Positions 17,762 to 26,014 of a stretch of DNA of 64,000 nucleotides are shown piece by piece. The notes below the pieces were generated by a model. That model was not told the origin of the DNA, did not search any database, and saw only the letters and a program-made list of their open reading frames with translations. Source of the DNA: Pedobacter ginsengisoli. Lineage in GTDB: Bacteria > Bacteroidota > Bacteroidia > Sphingobacteriales > Sphingobacteriaceae. The stretch's first letter is position 1. Each line of letters begins with the position of its first letter. The stretch spans positions 4,089,555-4,153,554 of the forward strand of contig NZ_CP024091.1 in the NCBI RefSeq assembly GCF_002736205.1, written 5' to 3'. The translations under genes were made by a program, and so were the position numbers.

Positions 17762-18979
17762 TCAGTACTTTAATGATATTGTAAAAACCTGGGCCTGTTT
17801 CTGATCGTCAGCAGTATATTTCTCTAACTGAACATTTTTAACCCAGCCTTTTTGTTGCAGATTATAAATCCACTCATTTATAGCGTAAATACTGCTCGTT
17901 TGTCCTTTAATTATTAGATGACCAGTTTCTGGCTGCGTTTCTTTAACCACACCAGTGCTACCGCCCGACAAAGAGTTGATCAGCAACTCATCAAGCAATA
18001 CTTCCTTTGGCACTGAGCTTCCAATCTGATCACATAAATAAGCATAGCTATACCCCTTATTCCAACCTAATTTCTTTACCAGATTTTCTTTCCCTTTTAC
18101 TTCCTCCTCAAGCTTCTGCCTATTTTCGTAAATGTACGATTGCTGACCTGCCTTACTCATCAGTTCCTGGTTATTTGAGTTGTAAGCACTCAGCACTAAA
18201 AAATTAAGCATCAGCAATCCAAAGAAAAAGAAAAGTGCAGCAGCCCCATACTTCTTAAATTTCTGTTTCGCCATCAGCTCCGATAACTGCTCACTAATCT
18301 GTCCCGATGCAACTTCAATCAAATCAAGTTTATCATTCAGGATAAACTGAAATGCCGTTGCATAAGCCACCAAAAACTCCTCAGGCATTTTCTCTATATC
18401 AATCTTTAAGGGGAAGGTAGATTTTACATCTGCATCATACATATAAGAAGCCCAATCCTTTTCTGTATTTAAGGCAACCTGATGACCATCGAATTTTAAA
18501 ACACCTTCGTATGAATTGATTTGAGGAATCACCTGATCCACCACAAAGGGTCCCAGACTTAACATAAACACATCCACTCCCTGCTTTTTAAAAGCTTCAA
18601 TTACGGTATCCGCAATTTCTTTCCTTATAATAGCGATATAAGAATGTTCCCCTGCCGGAAAATGCTGTATATAAAATTCAGCCAGCTTAAAGGTTGGGAA
18701 AAGATGCTGTAAACTTCCTTCTGATATTATTTCTAACCGGTTCGTTTTCTTTATCAAAACCCCTTTACCTGTAATTGTAATGGCCAAAGGTTCAATCAGG
18801 TTATCAGAAACGATTTTAGAGGACGATCCTGAATATCTTTTTTTATCGCCTATCTGAATGAGTTTTTTATTCAGCGATAACTTAACCAACCTCACATCAT
18901 AAGAGCCATCCTGTTTAAGATGCACCTCAGCTCCGGCACAAGCAGTTAAGTTATAGTTTAAACTCAATAAGGCAGCCAT
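17762..18979 (-). CDS. GspL-like (PilM-PilN fusion-like) assembly platform protein
   Basis: 405 residues. Residues 1 to about 235 resemble an actin-like PilM/GspL cytoplasmic domain (AFQFILNDKLDLIEVA at its end). One transmembrane helix is at about 247-268 (AALFFFFGLLMLNFLVLSAY). A coiled coil follows, then a PilN-like periplasmic domain in which VLLDELLINSL, HLIIKGQTSSIYAINEWIYNL and FTISLKY match the usual strand-helix-strand pattern. It links the motor ATPase to the periplasmic platform. One base separates it from the secretin gene. Confidence 0.8.
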   Translation of the reverse strand: MAALLSLNYNLTACAGAEVHLKQDGSYDVRLVKLSLNKKLIQIGDKKRYSGSSSKIVSDNLIEPLAITITGKGVLIKKTNRLEIISEGSLQHLFPTFKLAEFYIQHFPAGEHSYIAIIRKEIADTVIEAFKKQGVDVFMLSLGPFVVDQVIPQINSYEGVLKFDGHQVALNTEKDWASYMYDADVKSTFPLKIDIEKMPEEFLVAYATAFQFILNDKLDLIEVASGQISEQLSELMAKQKFKKYGAAALFFFFGLLMLNFLVLSAYNSNNQELMSKAGQQSYIYENRQKLEEEVKGKENLVKKLGWNKGYSYAYLCDQIGSSVPKEVLLDELLINSLSGGSTGVVKETQPETGHLIIKGQTSSIYAINEWIYNLQQKGWVKNVQLEKYTADDQKQAQVFTISLKY

Positions 18980-18980
18980 A

Positions 18981-20921
18981 TTAGTAGATAATTGTAGGCT
19001 TAATAAAGACTATGGTTACCACCTTATTATTAGATTTGGTACGACTGCTAAACAGCCATTTTAATATTGGAATCCTTGACAAGAAAGGTACACCACTTCC
19101 ACTTTCAGAGGTTTCAGTACGCTCCAATCCACCCAATACAATCATATCCTCGTTTTTAGCCCTTATGATGGATTCAAACTTACTGGTTGATGTTGGAGGC
19201 GGTGCATTTTCAGGCGGATCACCAATAAAGTCGGATATATCTACCTTAATATTTAAAGTCACCTGATCATCACCGGATACTATGGGTTTAATTTTCACCT
19301 CCAGGTTAGCCTCAACCGGCACAAATTGCTCTGTTATGGTGGTTTGCGTGGTAAGAGAAGGAATCACATTCTGCGTTTTGTTGCTATAATATCTCTTGCT
19401 TCCGATACTCAGATTGGCAATATGTCCGTTTAAAGTAGAAAGTTTAGGTACAGAGCGTACCTCCACATTACTATTGGTTTCCAAGGCACTTAACCTCACA
19501 TAAAAATTAGGGGTTACACGCCCGATATTGACGGAATTGTTTCGCCCGAGCCGCCCCAGCAAGTCATTAATAGAATTGGCACCAAAAGTATAGTCGAGCC
19601 CAGGAAATACTGTCCCTCCCCGTTTCACACTGTCGGACACCCCAGCGGTAATGCCCGTCTTAACGCTTTTTCCTTTACGCACATCAATTAAAGTAACCTC
19701 AATTAAAACCATAGGAACCAGCTTATCCAGCTGTTTCACATAAGCTTCTATTTCTGCGATCTGCGGAGCAGAACCAGACAAGAGAATGGTATTCTGTTCC
19801 CTGAATTCTTTAATTTCAACCCCTCTTCTCCACTCTGTTGGAATCATATTTTGAATGGTATCAATAGAGCGGTTTTGCAGTTTTAGTAATTTATGAGAAC
19901 GCAAACCTTCTACCCTTCTGTCACCTATCAGGTAAATCCCGTTCTCTACTTTGTAGGTATATTCTGTGCCCTGAAACACAGAAGTAAGCAGGTTATCGAA
20001 ACTGATGTCGTTAACCCTTGATGAGATATTCCCGTTTATGTTAGAAAAAAGAAAATAACTGGCATTAATTTCCTGTGCAGCATTTTTTACCAGATCAATA
20101 ATAGGCACATTAACCGCATCTACGCTGATCAATGGTTTGCCCTGCACAACTCTGTTCGACAATCTGAAATTGCCAGGAGCGGCGCCACCTCCCATATTCA
20201 ATGGCTTTGGGTTTCTTCTTACGGCAGTGGTCTTATCGCTATTGATGTATAATTCTTCCCCTTCTGCCAATGCCTCAAACACATAAACATTATCGTTCGT
20301 TTTTACCATTTTCAAATCATTGGCAAAGGCGATCTTATTTAAAGCATCTTCAAAAGGCGCATCGGCCAGAAATACAGTAACCGTTTTATTTAAAAGCGCA
20401 CTGGGAACAACCACATTTTTTTGGGAAACCATCGTAATTTTTTTGGCCACTTTTGATAAAGTATCGTTGTTCAACTCCACGCTCAAAGTATTGTTCTGCG
20501 CATTATAGCTAGCATTAATTTCCTTTACCGGGATTCTCTGTATAGGTTCCTGAACTTTTACCACAGACATGATTGAGCCTATCAGGTTAATATCCAATCC
20601 GTATTCTTTGGTAAGGAACACCAATACGTTTAATGCCGTTTCATTGGTAAAATTGTTAAAGACCTTGAAATTAAGATTGGGATCAATATTGATATTAAGA
20701 TTGTTTGATTGTGCAAGAGCCCTTAAAAATTCCTGAGCAGACACATTTGATAGATTTATCTGAACTTTCTGATTTAGCCCCGGAACGGTAATGGCTAGGT
20801 TTCTTAACCGCTCCTCTACCCTCCTAACCCTTTCATCTGATTCCGAAATTTGTGCCGAGACAGTGTTTACCTGCACTAATAGCAGCAGGAAATAGATACT
20901 AATAATCTTTAGAGCGTTCAT
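18981..20921 (-). CDS. gspD: Secretin (outer-membrane channel of the T2SS/T4P-like machine)
   Basis: 646 residues with a signal peptide ending TVSAQ. Small N-domains at about 45-330 (VSAQEFLRALAQSNNLNINI is STN-like; further N1-type repeats follow). The C-terminal secretin barrel is at about 400-646: LVPMVLIEVTLIDVRKG, VRSVPKLSTLNGHIANLSIG, IIRAKNEDMIVLGGLERTE and VPFLSRIPILKWLFSS are all diagnostic. Its start codon overlaps the gspE stop by one base (TAATG). There is no obvious pilotin-binding extension at the C-terminus. Identification as a secretin is certain; assignment to T2SS rather than T4P rests on the neighbours. Confidence 0.95.
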   Translation of the reverse strand: MNALKIISIYFLLLLVQVNTVSAQISESDERVRRVEERLRNLAITVPGLNQKVQINLSNVSAQEFLRALAQSNNLNINIDPNLNFKVFNNFTNETALNVLVFLTKEYGLDINLIGSIMSVVKVQEPIQRIPVKEINASYNAQNNTLSVELNNDTLSKVAKKITMVSQKNVVVPSALLNKTVTVFLADAPFEDALNKIAFANDLKMVKTNDNVYVFEALAEGEELYINSDKTTAVRRNPKPLNMGGGAAPGNFRLSNRVVQGKPLISVDAVNVPIIDLVKNAAQEINASYFLFSNINGNISSRVNDISFDNLLTSVFQGTEYTYKVENGIYLIGDRRVEGLRSHKLLKLQNRSIDTIQNMIPTEWRRGVEIKEFREQNTILLSGSAPQIAEIEAYVKQLDKLVPMVLIEVTLIDVRKGKSVKTGITAGVSDSVKRGGTVFPGLDYTFGANSINDLLGRLGRNNSVNIGRVTPNFYVRLSALETNSNVEVRSVPKLSTLNGHIANLSIGSKRYYSNKTQNVIPSLTTQTTITEQFVPVEANLEVKIKPIVSGDDQVTLNIKVDISDFIGDPPENAPPPTSTSKFESIIRAKNEDMIVLGGLERTETSESGSGVPFLSRIPILKWLFSSRTKSNNKVVTIVFIKPTIIY

Positions 20922-22354
20922 TAATTTGTAAATAGTAACGGGTATATTTCTTCAATCGTTGTATCACCTGAGGCGAATAATGCAAAAGCATTTTCGGCTA
21001 AAGTTCTAATTCCCCTGGCTTCCAACAGGGGGTTAATATACATATTGCCTTGCTTTATTTCAAAAGTTAATTCCTGATCGAGCGGAATAACCTCATAAAC
21101 CGCCTTACGACCACTATAACCAGTGTAATAACAATGTTCACATCCTTTGGCTACGTAATGTTCCGATATTGGAGCAAATGGCTTAAACTGTTTTGGGTAC
21201 GATGATGAAGGATCAAAATCGGCCTTTTCCTTGCATTTTTTGCAAAGCAACCTGACTAATCTTTGTGCCACTGAAGTATTTAAGGTATTGGCCACCAGAA
21301 AGGAGGGGATTCCCATATCCATTAAGCGGGATACCGTACCCCAAGCAGAATTGGTGTGTACTGTTGAGAGCACAAGGTGACCGGTTAAGGCGGCCCTTAT
21401 TGCCATATTGGCCGTTTCCGGATCACGGATCTCCCCAACCATGATCACATCAGGATCCTGCCTTAGAAATGTTCTTAGCGCTGAGGCAAAGGTAAGACCT
21501 ATGCTTTCTTTCAATTGTACCTGGTTAATACCCGCAAGAGTATACTCAATCGGGTCTTCTATGGTTAGGATGTTCCTTGTTTCTTTGTTGAGGTATTTAA
21601 GCGTAGCATACAAGGTTGTTGTTTTACCGGAACCTGTAGGCCCGCTTATTAAAATAATACCATTTGGTCTTTTAACTCCCTGCAGGTAATTGGCAAGATC
21701 GAAATCTGAGAAGCCAACATGGTTAAGGTCAATATTTGCAGCGTTGTTATTTAACAAACGAAGCACAACCTTTTCACCATGCAGGGTTGGCAATACCGAA
21801 ACCCGTATATCAAATTGCTCTTCACCACTTTTAAAGTTGATCCGGCCATCCTGCGGAAGCCGCTTTTCTGCAATGTCGAGATTTGCCATGATCTTGATCT
21901 TATTGATGAGTGCCGGATATTCAGTTCTTTTTAAAACATAACGTTCAACCATCATCCCGTCGATACGGATACGTACCCTACACTTTTCTTCATAGATCTC
22001 GATGTGGATATCACTGCTTTTTAAGTTTCTCGCTCCCCGGATCAGGTCATTTAAAAAACCTTCCCCTTCGATGGCAGAGGTCATTTTTTGAAACTGATTT
22101 TGTCCGTTTTCTTTGAGGTAATGCTTGTTTAGCAACATGCTAATTGTTGCGGCAGGCTGCGCCTCAAGTGTAATATTTTTACCAAGCACAATTTCCAGTT
22201 CATCAGTAAGTTGGGAATGATCTGCTTCTTCATCACATAGCAAAACAAGACCATTCGGGACACTGTCTTTCGGTAATATGCGATAGTGCCATGCCTGTTC
22301 CTTGCTTACAGAGTGAATAAAAGCTGGATTGAAGTCGTGGTTTTGAGCGCTCAT
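20921..22354 (-). CDS. gspE: GspE/PilB-type assembly ATPase
   Basis: 477 residues. Walker A GPTGSGKTTTLYATLKYLN, Asp box, and Walker B/His box region DPDVIMVGEIRDPETANMA are complete. A zinc-binding part follows (CKKCKEK and CEHCYYTGYSGRKAVYEV), characteristic of GspE and PilB. The N-terminal domain is shorter than in Escherichia coli GspE. It powers pseudopilus assembly on the cytoplasmic face of the membrane. TAATG overlap with gspD and a 12-base gap to the peptidase gene place it in the machine operon. There is no second PilT-like retraction ATPase in the window, which favours T2SS over a twitching pilus. Confidence 0.96.
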   Translation of the reverse strand: MSAQNHDFNPAFIHSVSKEQAWHYRILPKDSVPNGLVLLCDEEADHSQLTDELEIVLGKNITLEAQPAATISMLLNKHYLKENGQNQFQKMTSAIEGEGFLNDLIRGARNLKSSDIHIEIYEEKCRVRIRIDGMMVERYVLKRTEYPALINKIKIMANLDIAEKRLPQDGRINFKSGEEQFDIRVSVLPTLHGEKVVLRLLNNNAANIDLNHVGFSDFDLANYLQGVKRPNGIILISGPTGSGKTTTLYATLKYLNKETRNILTIEDPIEYTLAGINQVQLKESIGLTFASALRTFLRQDPDVIMVGEIRDPETANMAIRAALTGHLVLSTVHTNSAWGTVSRLMDMGIPSFLVANTLNTSVAQRLVRLLCKKCKEKADFDPSSSYPKQFKPFAPISEHYVAKGCEHCYYTGYSGRKAVYEVIPLDQELTFEIKQGNMYINPLLEARGIRTLAENAFALFASGDTTIEEIYPLLFTN

Positions 22355-22366
22355 TAATTAATACTT

Positions 22367-22882
22367 TTAATTGATCAGGAAATATAACCAGTTGTCGCTG
22401 TAAAGCTCCAGACTTGAAATTATATAATCCATTATCATTGCAATTCCCAGCAATGCAGCCTGCAAACCTGCCAGGGGGATATGCTTATTATTTGTTATTA
22501 TTTTTGCTGTTGCTAAAGCATATAGCAGAACTAATATAAGACTTACGATATAAAATAGCACATAATTTACCGGAGATAAGTAGAATGGAATTGCAATTAA
22601 AAAAAGTACATCGCCCCAACCCAAGTAATTATTGGTTATGTTTATTATTTTTTTGTGTTTGACAGAGAAATAAATCCAAAGGATAAAGATCTGGACCATT
22701 AAAAACAGTAAACCGTATCCGGCATCTGTTAATGTTTGCTGTATCCCTGAGGTATTATATTTTAGCAGGACCATCAATATGGCAAGGATAGGGAAACACC
22801 ACCAATACACTGCCCGATAAAGCATGTCCTGATAGCAAATGAAGGCCAGGAATACCAGGATCAGTATTTGCAGCCAGATCAT
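22367..22882 (-). CDS. Minimal prepilin peptidase (A24, no methyltransferase half)
   Basis: 171 residues and about five or six transmembrane helices. The two catalytic aspartates of A24 peptidases can be seen in CYQDMLYRAVYW and NYLGWGDVLFL. The N-terminal cytoplasmic N-methyltransferase domain with its Cys motifs is absent, so the pseudopilins may be cleaved but not methylated by it. Its start codon overlaps the stop of the GspG-like gene (TAATG). Confidence 0.82.
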   Translation of the reverse strand: MIWLQILILVFLAFICYQDMLYRAVYWWCFPILAILMVLLKYNTSGIQQTLTDAGYGLLFLMVQIFILWIYFSVKHKKIINITNNYLGWGDVLFLIAIPFYLSPVNYVLFYIVSLILVLLYALATAKIITNNKHIPLAGLQAALLGIAMIMDYIISSLELYSDNWLYFLIN

Positions 22883-23301
22883 TAATCTGCCACTACTTCC
22901 TTCAGATTTTTATCCTGATCAATTTCCCAGACATTCAAGGTTCCATCACCGTCGAAATCTGTAACGGCAGTTGCACGAGCAAGGAAGGCGTTGTTTGTTG
23001 CTTTTACAATTTCGATTTTATAGTTGGCTCTTCCATCTTTGCCATCTGTAGTTAGTTTTTCCTGGATAAAACCTATTTCTATTAGATCAGAGCTATATTT
23101 GGACTTTTCGTAGAAATAGGTCTTTTGTAGGGTCGAAAGATGCTCCAACTGTACTTTTGCTTCGGTTGATTTTGCTTTGGTAATTAATGGCAAAAGGTTA
23201 GGAAGTGCTAAAAGCACAAGAATTCCTATAATTACAAGTACTACCAGTATTTCTGTAAGGGTATAGGCTTTGAGTTTTTTATTTAAGATCTGCACATTCA
23301 T
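22882..23301 (-). CDS. gspG: GspG-like major pseudopilin
   Basis: 139 residues. The prepilin segment reads KAYTLTEILVVLVIIGILVL, with Glu at +5 but Ala in place of Gly at -1 if cleavage falls before Tyr. The N-terminal helix is followed by a short globular domain. DFDGDGTLNVWEIDQDKN near the C-terminus looks like an EF-hand/dockerin type calcium loop, consistent with the calcium dependence of GspG-type pseudopilins. It is the first gene of the downstream machine segment, after an immunity lipoprotein gene. Confidence 0.82.
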   Translation of the reverse strand: MNVQILNKKLKAYTLTEILVVLVIIGILVLLALPNLLPLITKAKSTEAKVQLEHLSTLQKTYFYEKSKYSSDLIEIGFIQEKLTTDGKDGRANYKIEIVKATNNAFLARATAVTDFDGDGTLNVWEIDQDKNLKEVVAD

Positions 23302-23378
23302 GAGCGTTAGTTTAGGATGCTAAAATATAATATTCTATGCACATGATGAAATAGGTGACTCAGTATTTTTTCTTCTAA

Positions 23379-24038
23379 TTACCAAATGACTGTCCAATAA
23401 ATTACTGTTTGATTTTGTTGACTTATCGCCACTCCTTTAGAATAACCATTCTTCCAATTTTCAGGCATTTGTATATTAGGCCCCATGTTGAATTTCGCTT
23501 TCCATGAGTCAACCTTTTTACACTCTAATACATAAATTACAAAGGCATCATCTAGTCTTAGAGCTCTGTCCCTGTTATAGTTTTCATAATTCACAAAATT
23601 TGGAATAGGGTATTTATTGATATAGCAACCATTATTTAATAATGACATATCAATAACAGGCATTTTCTGATTTTCATCCGTTTCTGTTGTTTCAAAACGA
23701 TTAATGATCGACAAGCACGAATCTGATGATCTATATTTAGCAATAGCCAATTTTTTAAATTTGTTATTGAGATTTTGTATTTCTTCAGTTTTCACGCCAT
23801 ATTGATAGAGCATTAGACTAATATTGTTTTTCTTCTGCTCCAAAGATGAAAAGGCAGCGGCAAAACTCCCCGATTGGGTACTTTTTGCAGGAAAATGGTC
23901 AATGAATTTTTTATCAAAGTTATTCTTATATTTTTGATAATACATTTCTCCTGTCGCAGAAATTGAGGAATCCGGAGAACAACCAATACAAAAAATATTT
24001 AATGTAAATAATATTAAAAAAAGAGTTGCATTCTTCAT
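23379..24038 (-). CDS. Putative immunity lipoprotein for the 24047-27456 RHS toxin
   Basis: 219 residues with a lipoprotein signal (MKNATLFLILFTLNIFCIGC, Cys at 20). No family is recognised in the mature part, which is helix-rich and charged. It begins 8 bases after the end of the RHS tip coding region. As a lipoprotein it should act in the envelope, so the cognate toxin probably attacks periplasmic or membrane targets. The immunity role is inferred from position. Confidence 0.6.
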   Translation of the reverse strand: MKNATLFLILFTLNIFCIGCSPDSSISATGEMYYQKYKNNFDKKFIDHFPAKSTQSGSFAAAFSSLEQKKNNISLMLYQYGVKTEEIQNLNNKFKKLAIAKYRSSDSCLSIINRFETTETDENQKMPVIDMSLLNNGCYINKYPIPNFVNYENYNRDRALRLDDAFVIYVLECKKVDSWKAKFNMGPNIQMPENWKNGYSKGVAISQQNQTVIYWTVIW

Positions 24039-24046
24039 ACCTTAAT

Positions 24047-26014
24047 TTAAAAAACTGCTTTAAAGACCTTAATCACTTCATTAATAAATGTTGCCATGGA
24101 TCCACTCTGTGACCCTACAGGGGATCTGTTTTCGTAAAAATAAGCTGTTGACCTTATACTTTGCCCAACGGGTTTATTAATATCATATCTTGCTCTTGAA
24201 ATAGAGCTCCATGCACCAGAGTTACTGCTTTCTTTCAATTCAACTTTTTTATTAACCATATCTGCTTTTACGTAAGATAATTTAGCATCACCAACCTGTT
24301 CAATTTCTGTGATCGTTGACTTTATTCTTTCCTCCCCTATATTTCCGCCACTTGTAAGTTGGCTTTCTTGGACTGTAGCTCTTTCAACCTTTTCATATCC
24401 TTTTCCTTTCATAAAGCCCTCGGAATTTCCAACAAAATATGCGTCTCTATTTAGAATATTTTTCTCTATTCCTTCGGAAACTTTACTACCAAACATATCA
24501 TCGGCACCAAGTCTTTCGTAATCACTCGGTTTCGTTCCATAGTTCATCTTATCTAGTGTTCCTTGTGTAATTTTAGATTGCCCCTTAACATATAGTACTT
24601 GTCCTGTTAAATTATTAACAAACCAGTCTTTTTTCTCCATCCCATCAGGATCAATGAATCTAAGTGGATTGTTATCTACATAAACATATGGGGAGAATCT
24701 TCTATTCTTTTCAGCCAGTGGATCAATCACATTCCACCTTCCAATCATCGGATCATAAAATCTAGCTCCATAATCATACTCATCAGTTAGAACCTCCTGT
24801 TCTTCCTTTCCATTATAAAGATAATTATTTTTATCACCAGATAAGAATTTTTGCCTGTTTAACCCAAATGCATAATACTCATCCTCCTGTATTACCCTTG
24901 CAGTTCCTCCATTATCATCAAAAGATACCCTGATATTACCCAAATTATCTTTAAGGTTATATTCATATCGGTAACTTCCATCTATTGGGCTTCGCACCGC
25001 ACGACCTTCTTCCGTTGCAATGAGATCAAGTACATTATTTTTATAATGAATACCACTAATATACTCCCTTATCGTCCCAGCCTGAGTTGATTTGACCTTT
25101 GTACCAACAGCATCATAAACGTAAGTTGCAGTTTGACTTCCCGTAACCGTAGCTGGCAGATTCAACTGATTATATGTTATAGAGGTAATACCCCTTGTTC
25201 CATCGCTGATGGCACTACCATTAGTATTGTAGGTAAAAATCCCTGTAAGACCTCCCGTTACACCTGATAATTGATTGCTCAGACCAGCATTTGCATAGGT
25301 ATAGGCAATTGGAGTACTTGCTGCAGGCCCTCGTTTCAAAGAACTTATATTACCAGCTTTATCATATGCAATAACCTCATCCAGTTCACTTGTTGTACTA
25401 TAAACAGAATTGGTTAATCTGTTGATCTTGTCGTAAGTATATTTAAACCAACGATTACCACTCTTTTCTCCTGTATATTCAAACTCAGAAATATTACCAT
25501 TAAATTGAGCGGCTGCTCCTTTGGTTGGAATTTGATACCGTAATTTTACGTCGAGTTTTGGCGCACTTGCATTTAATAACCAGCCACGCTCATTATAGGT
25601 ATAAGTAATGGTTTGCAAAAAGTTGACACCATTATTAGTTGAGTGCAAGTTTTTCTTAAAAAGCTGTCCTAACTCATTATATACCAATTGCGACATTAAA
25701 ACACGTGGATTAGAATTAATAGTTTGCCAGGTATTGGTTTTTCTTCCAGTATGATCATATTCATATTCTGTGAGCACCTTAACCTGCTCTGCGCTGGCTA
25801 CTTTATGGCTTCTGATACTTGAAATTACAGCACCGGTAAAATCATACAAATTTGTGATTTCATCATAGTTACCTGCCACTAATGTACTGCCCTTGTAATG
25901 TTGGTCAAAGACTTTAATTATCCGGCCCTCATCATCGTAGTAATTAACTGTCCAAAGCATATTTGCTGTTCCAAGAACGTTTGTTTTACTGGCAGTAAGC
26001 ATACCCCGTGTCAT
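24047..26014 (-). CDS. RHS toxin, C-terminal part (second reading frame of a split gene)
   Basis: 655 residues from an ATG at 26012-26014, which overlaps the stop of the upstream half (ATGA). It continues the YD repeats exactly where the upstream protein breaks off, by comparison with the intact paralogue at 8154. The RHS core is complete (YNLKDNLGNIRVSFDDNG, YDYGARFYDPMIGRWNVIDP, NNPLRFIDPDGM at about residue 460). The last roughly 195 residues are a tip unlike any I know, ending SMATFINEVIKVFKAVF. Either it is joined to the upstream half by a slip in the G7 tract, or it is made by coupled re-initiation without a signal peptide. Confidence 0.8.
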   Translation of the reverse strand: MTRGMLTASKTNVLGTANMLWTVNYYDDEGRIIKVFDQHYKGSTLVAGNYDEITNLYDFTGAVISSIRSHKVASAEQVKVLTEYEYDHTGRKTNTWQTINSNPRVLMSQLVYNELGQLFKKNLHSTNNGVNFLQTITYTYNERGWLLNASAPKLDVKLRYQIPTKGAAAQFNGNISEFEYTGEKSGNRWFKYTYDKINRLTNSVYSTTSELDEVIAYDKAGNISSLKRGPAASTPIAYTYANAGLSNQLSGVTGGLTGIFTYNTNGSAISDGTRGITSITYNQLNLPATVTGSQTATYVYDAVGTKVKSTQAGTIREYISGIHYKNNVLDLIATEEGRAVRSPIDGSYRYEYNLKDNLGNIRVSFDDNGGTARVIQEDEYYAFGLNRQKFLSGDKNNYLYNGKEEQEVLTDEYDYGARFYDPMIGRWNVIDPLAEKNRRFSPYVYVDNNPLRFIDPDGMEKKDWFVNNLTGQVLYVKGQSKITQGTLDKMNYGTKPSDYERLGADDMFGSKVSEGIEKNILNRDAYFVGNSEGFMKGKGYEKVERATVQESQLTSGGNIGEERIKSTITEIEQVGDAKLSYVKADMVNKKVELKESSNSGAWSSISRARYDINKPVGQSIRSTAYFYENRSPVGSQSGSMATFINEVIKVFKAVF

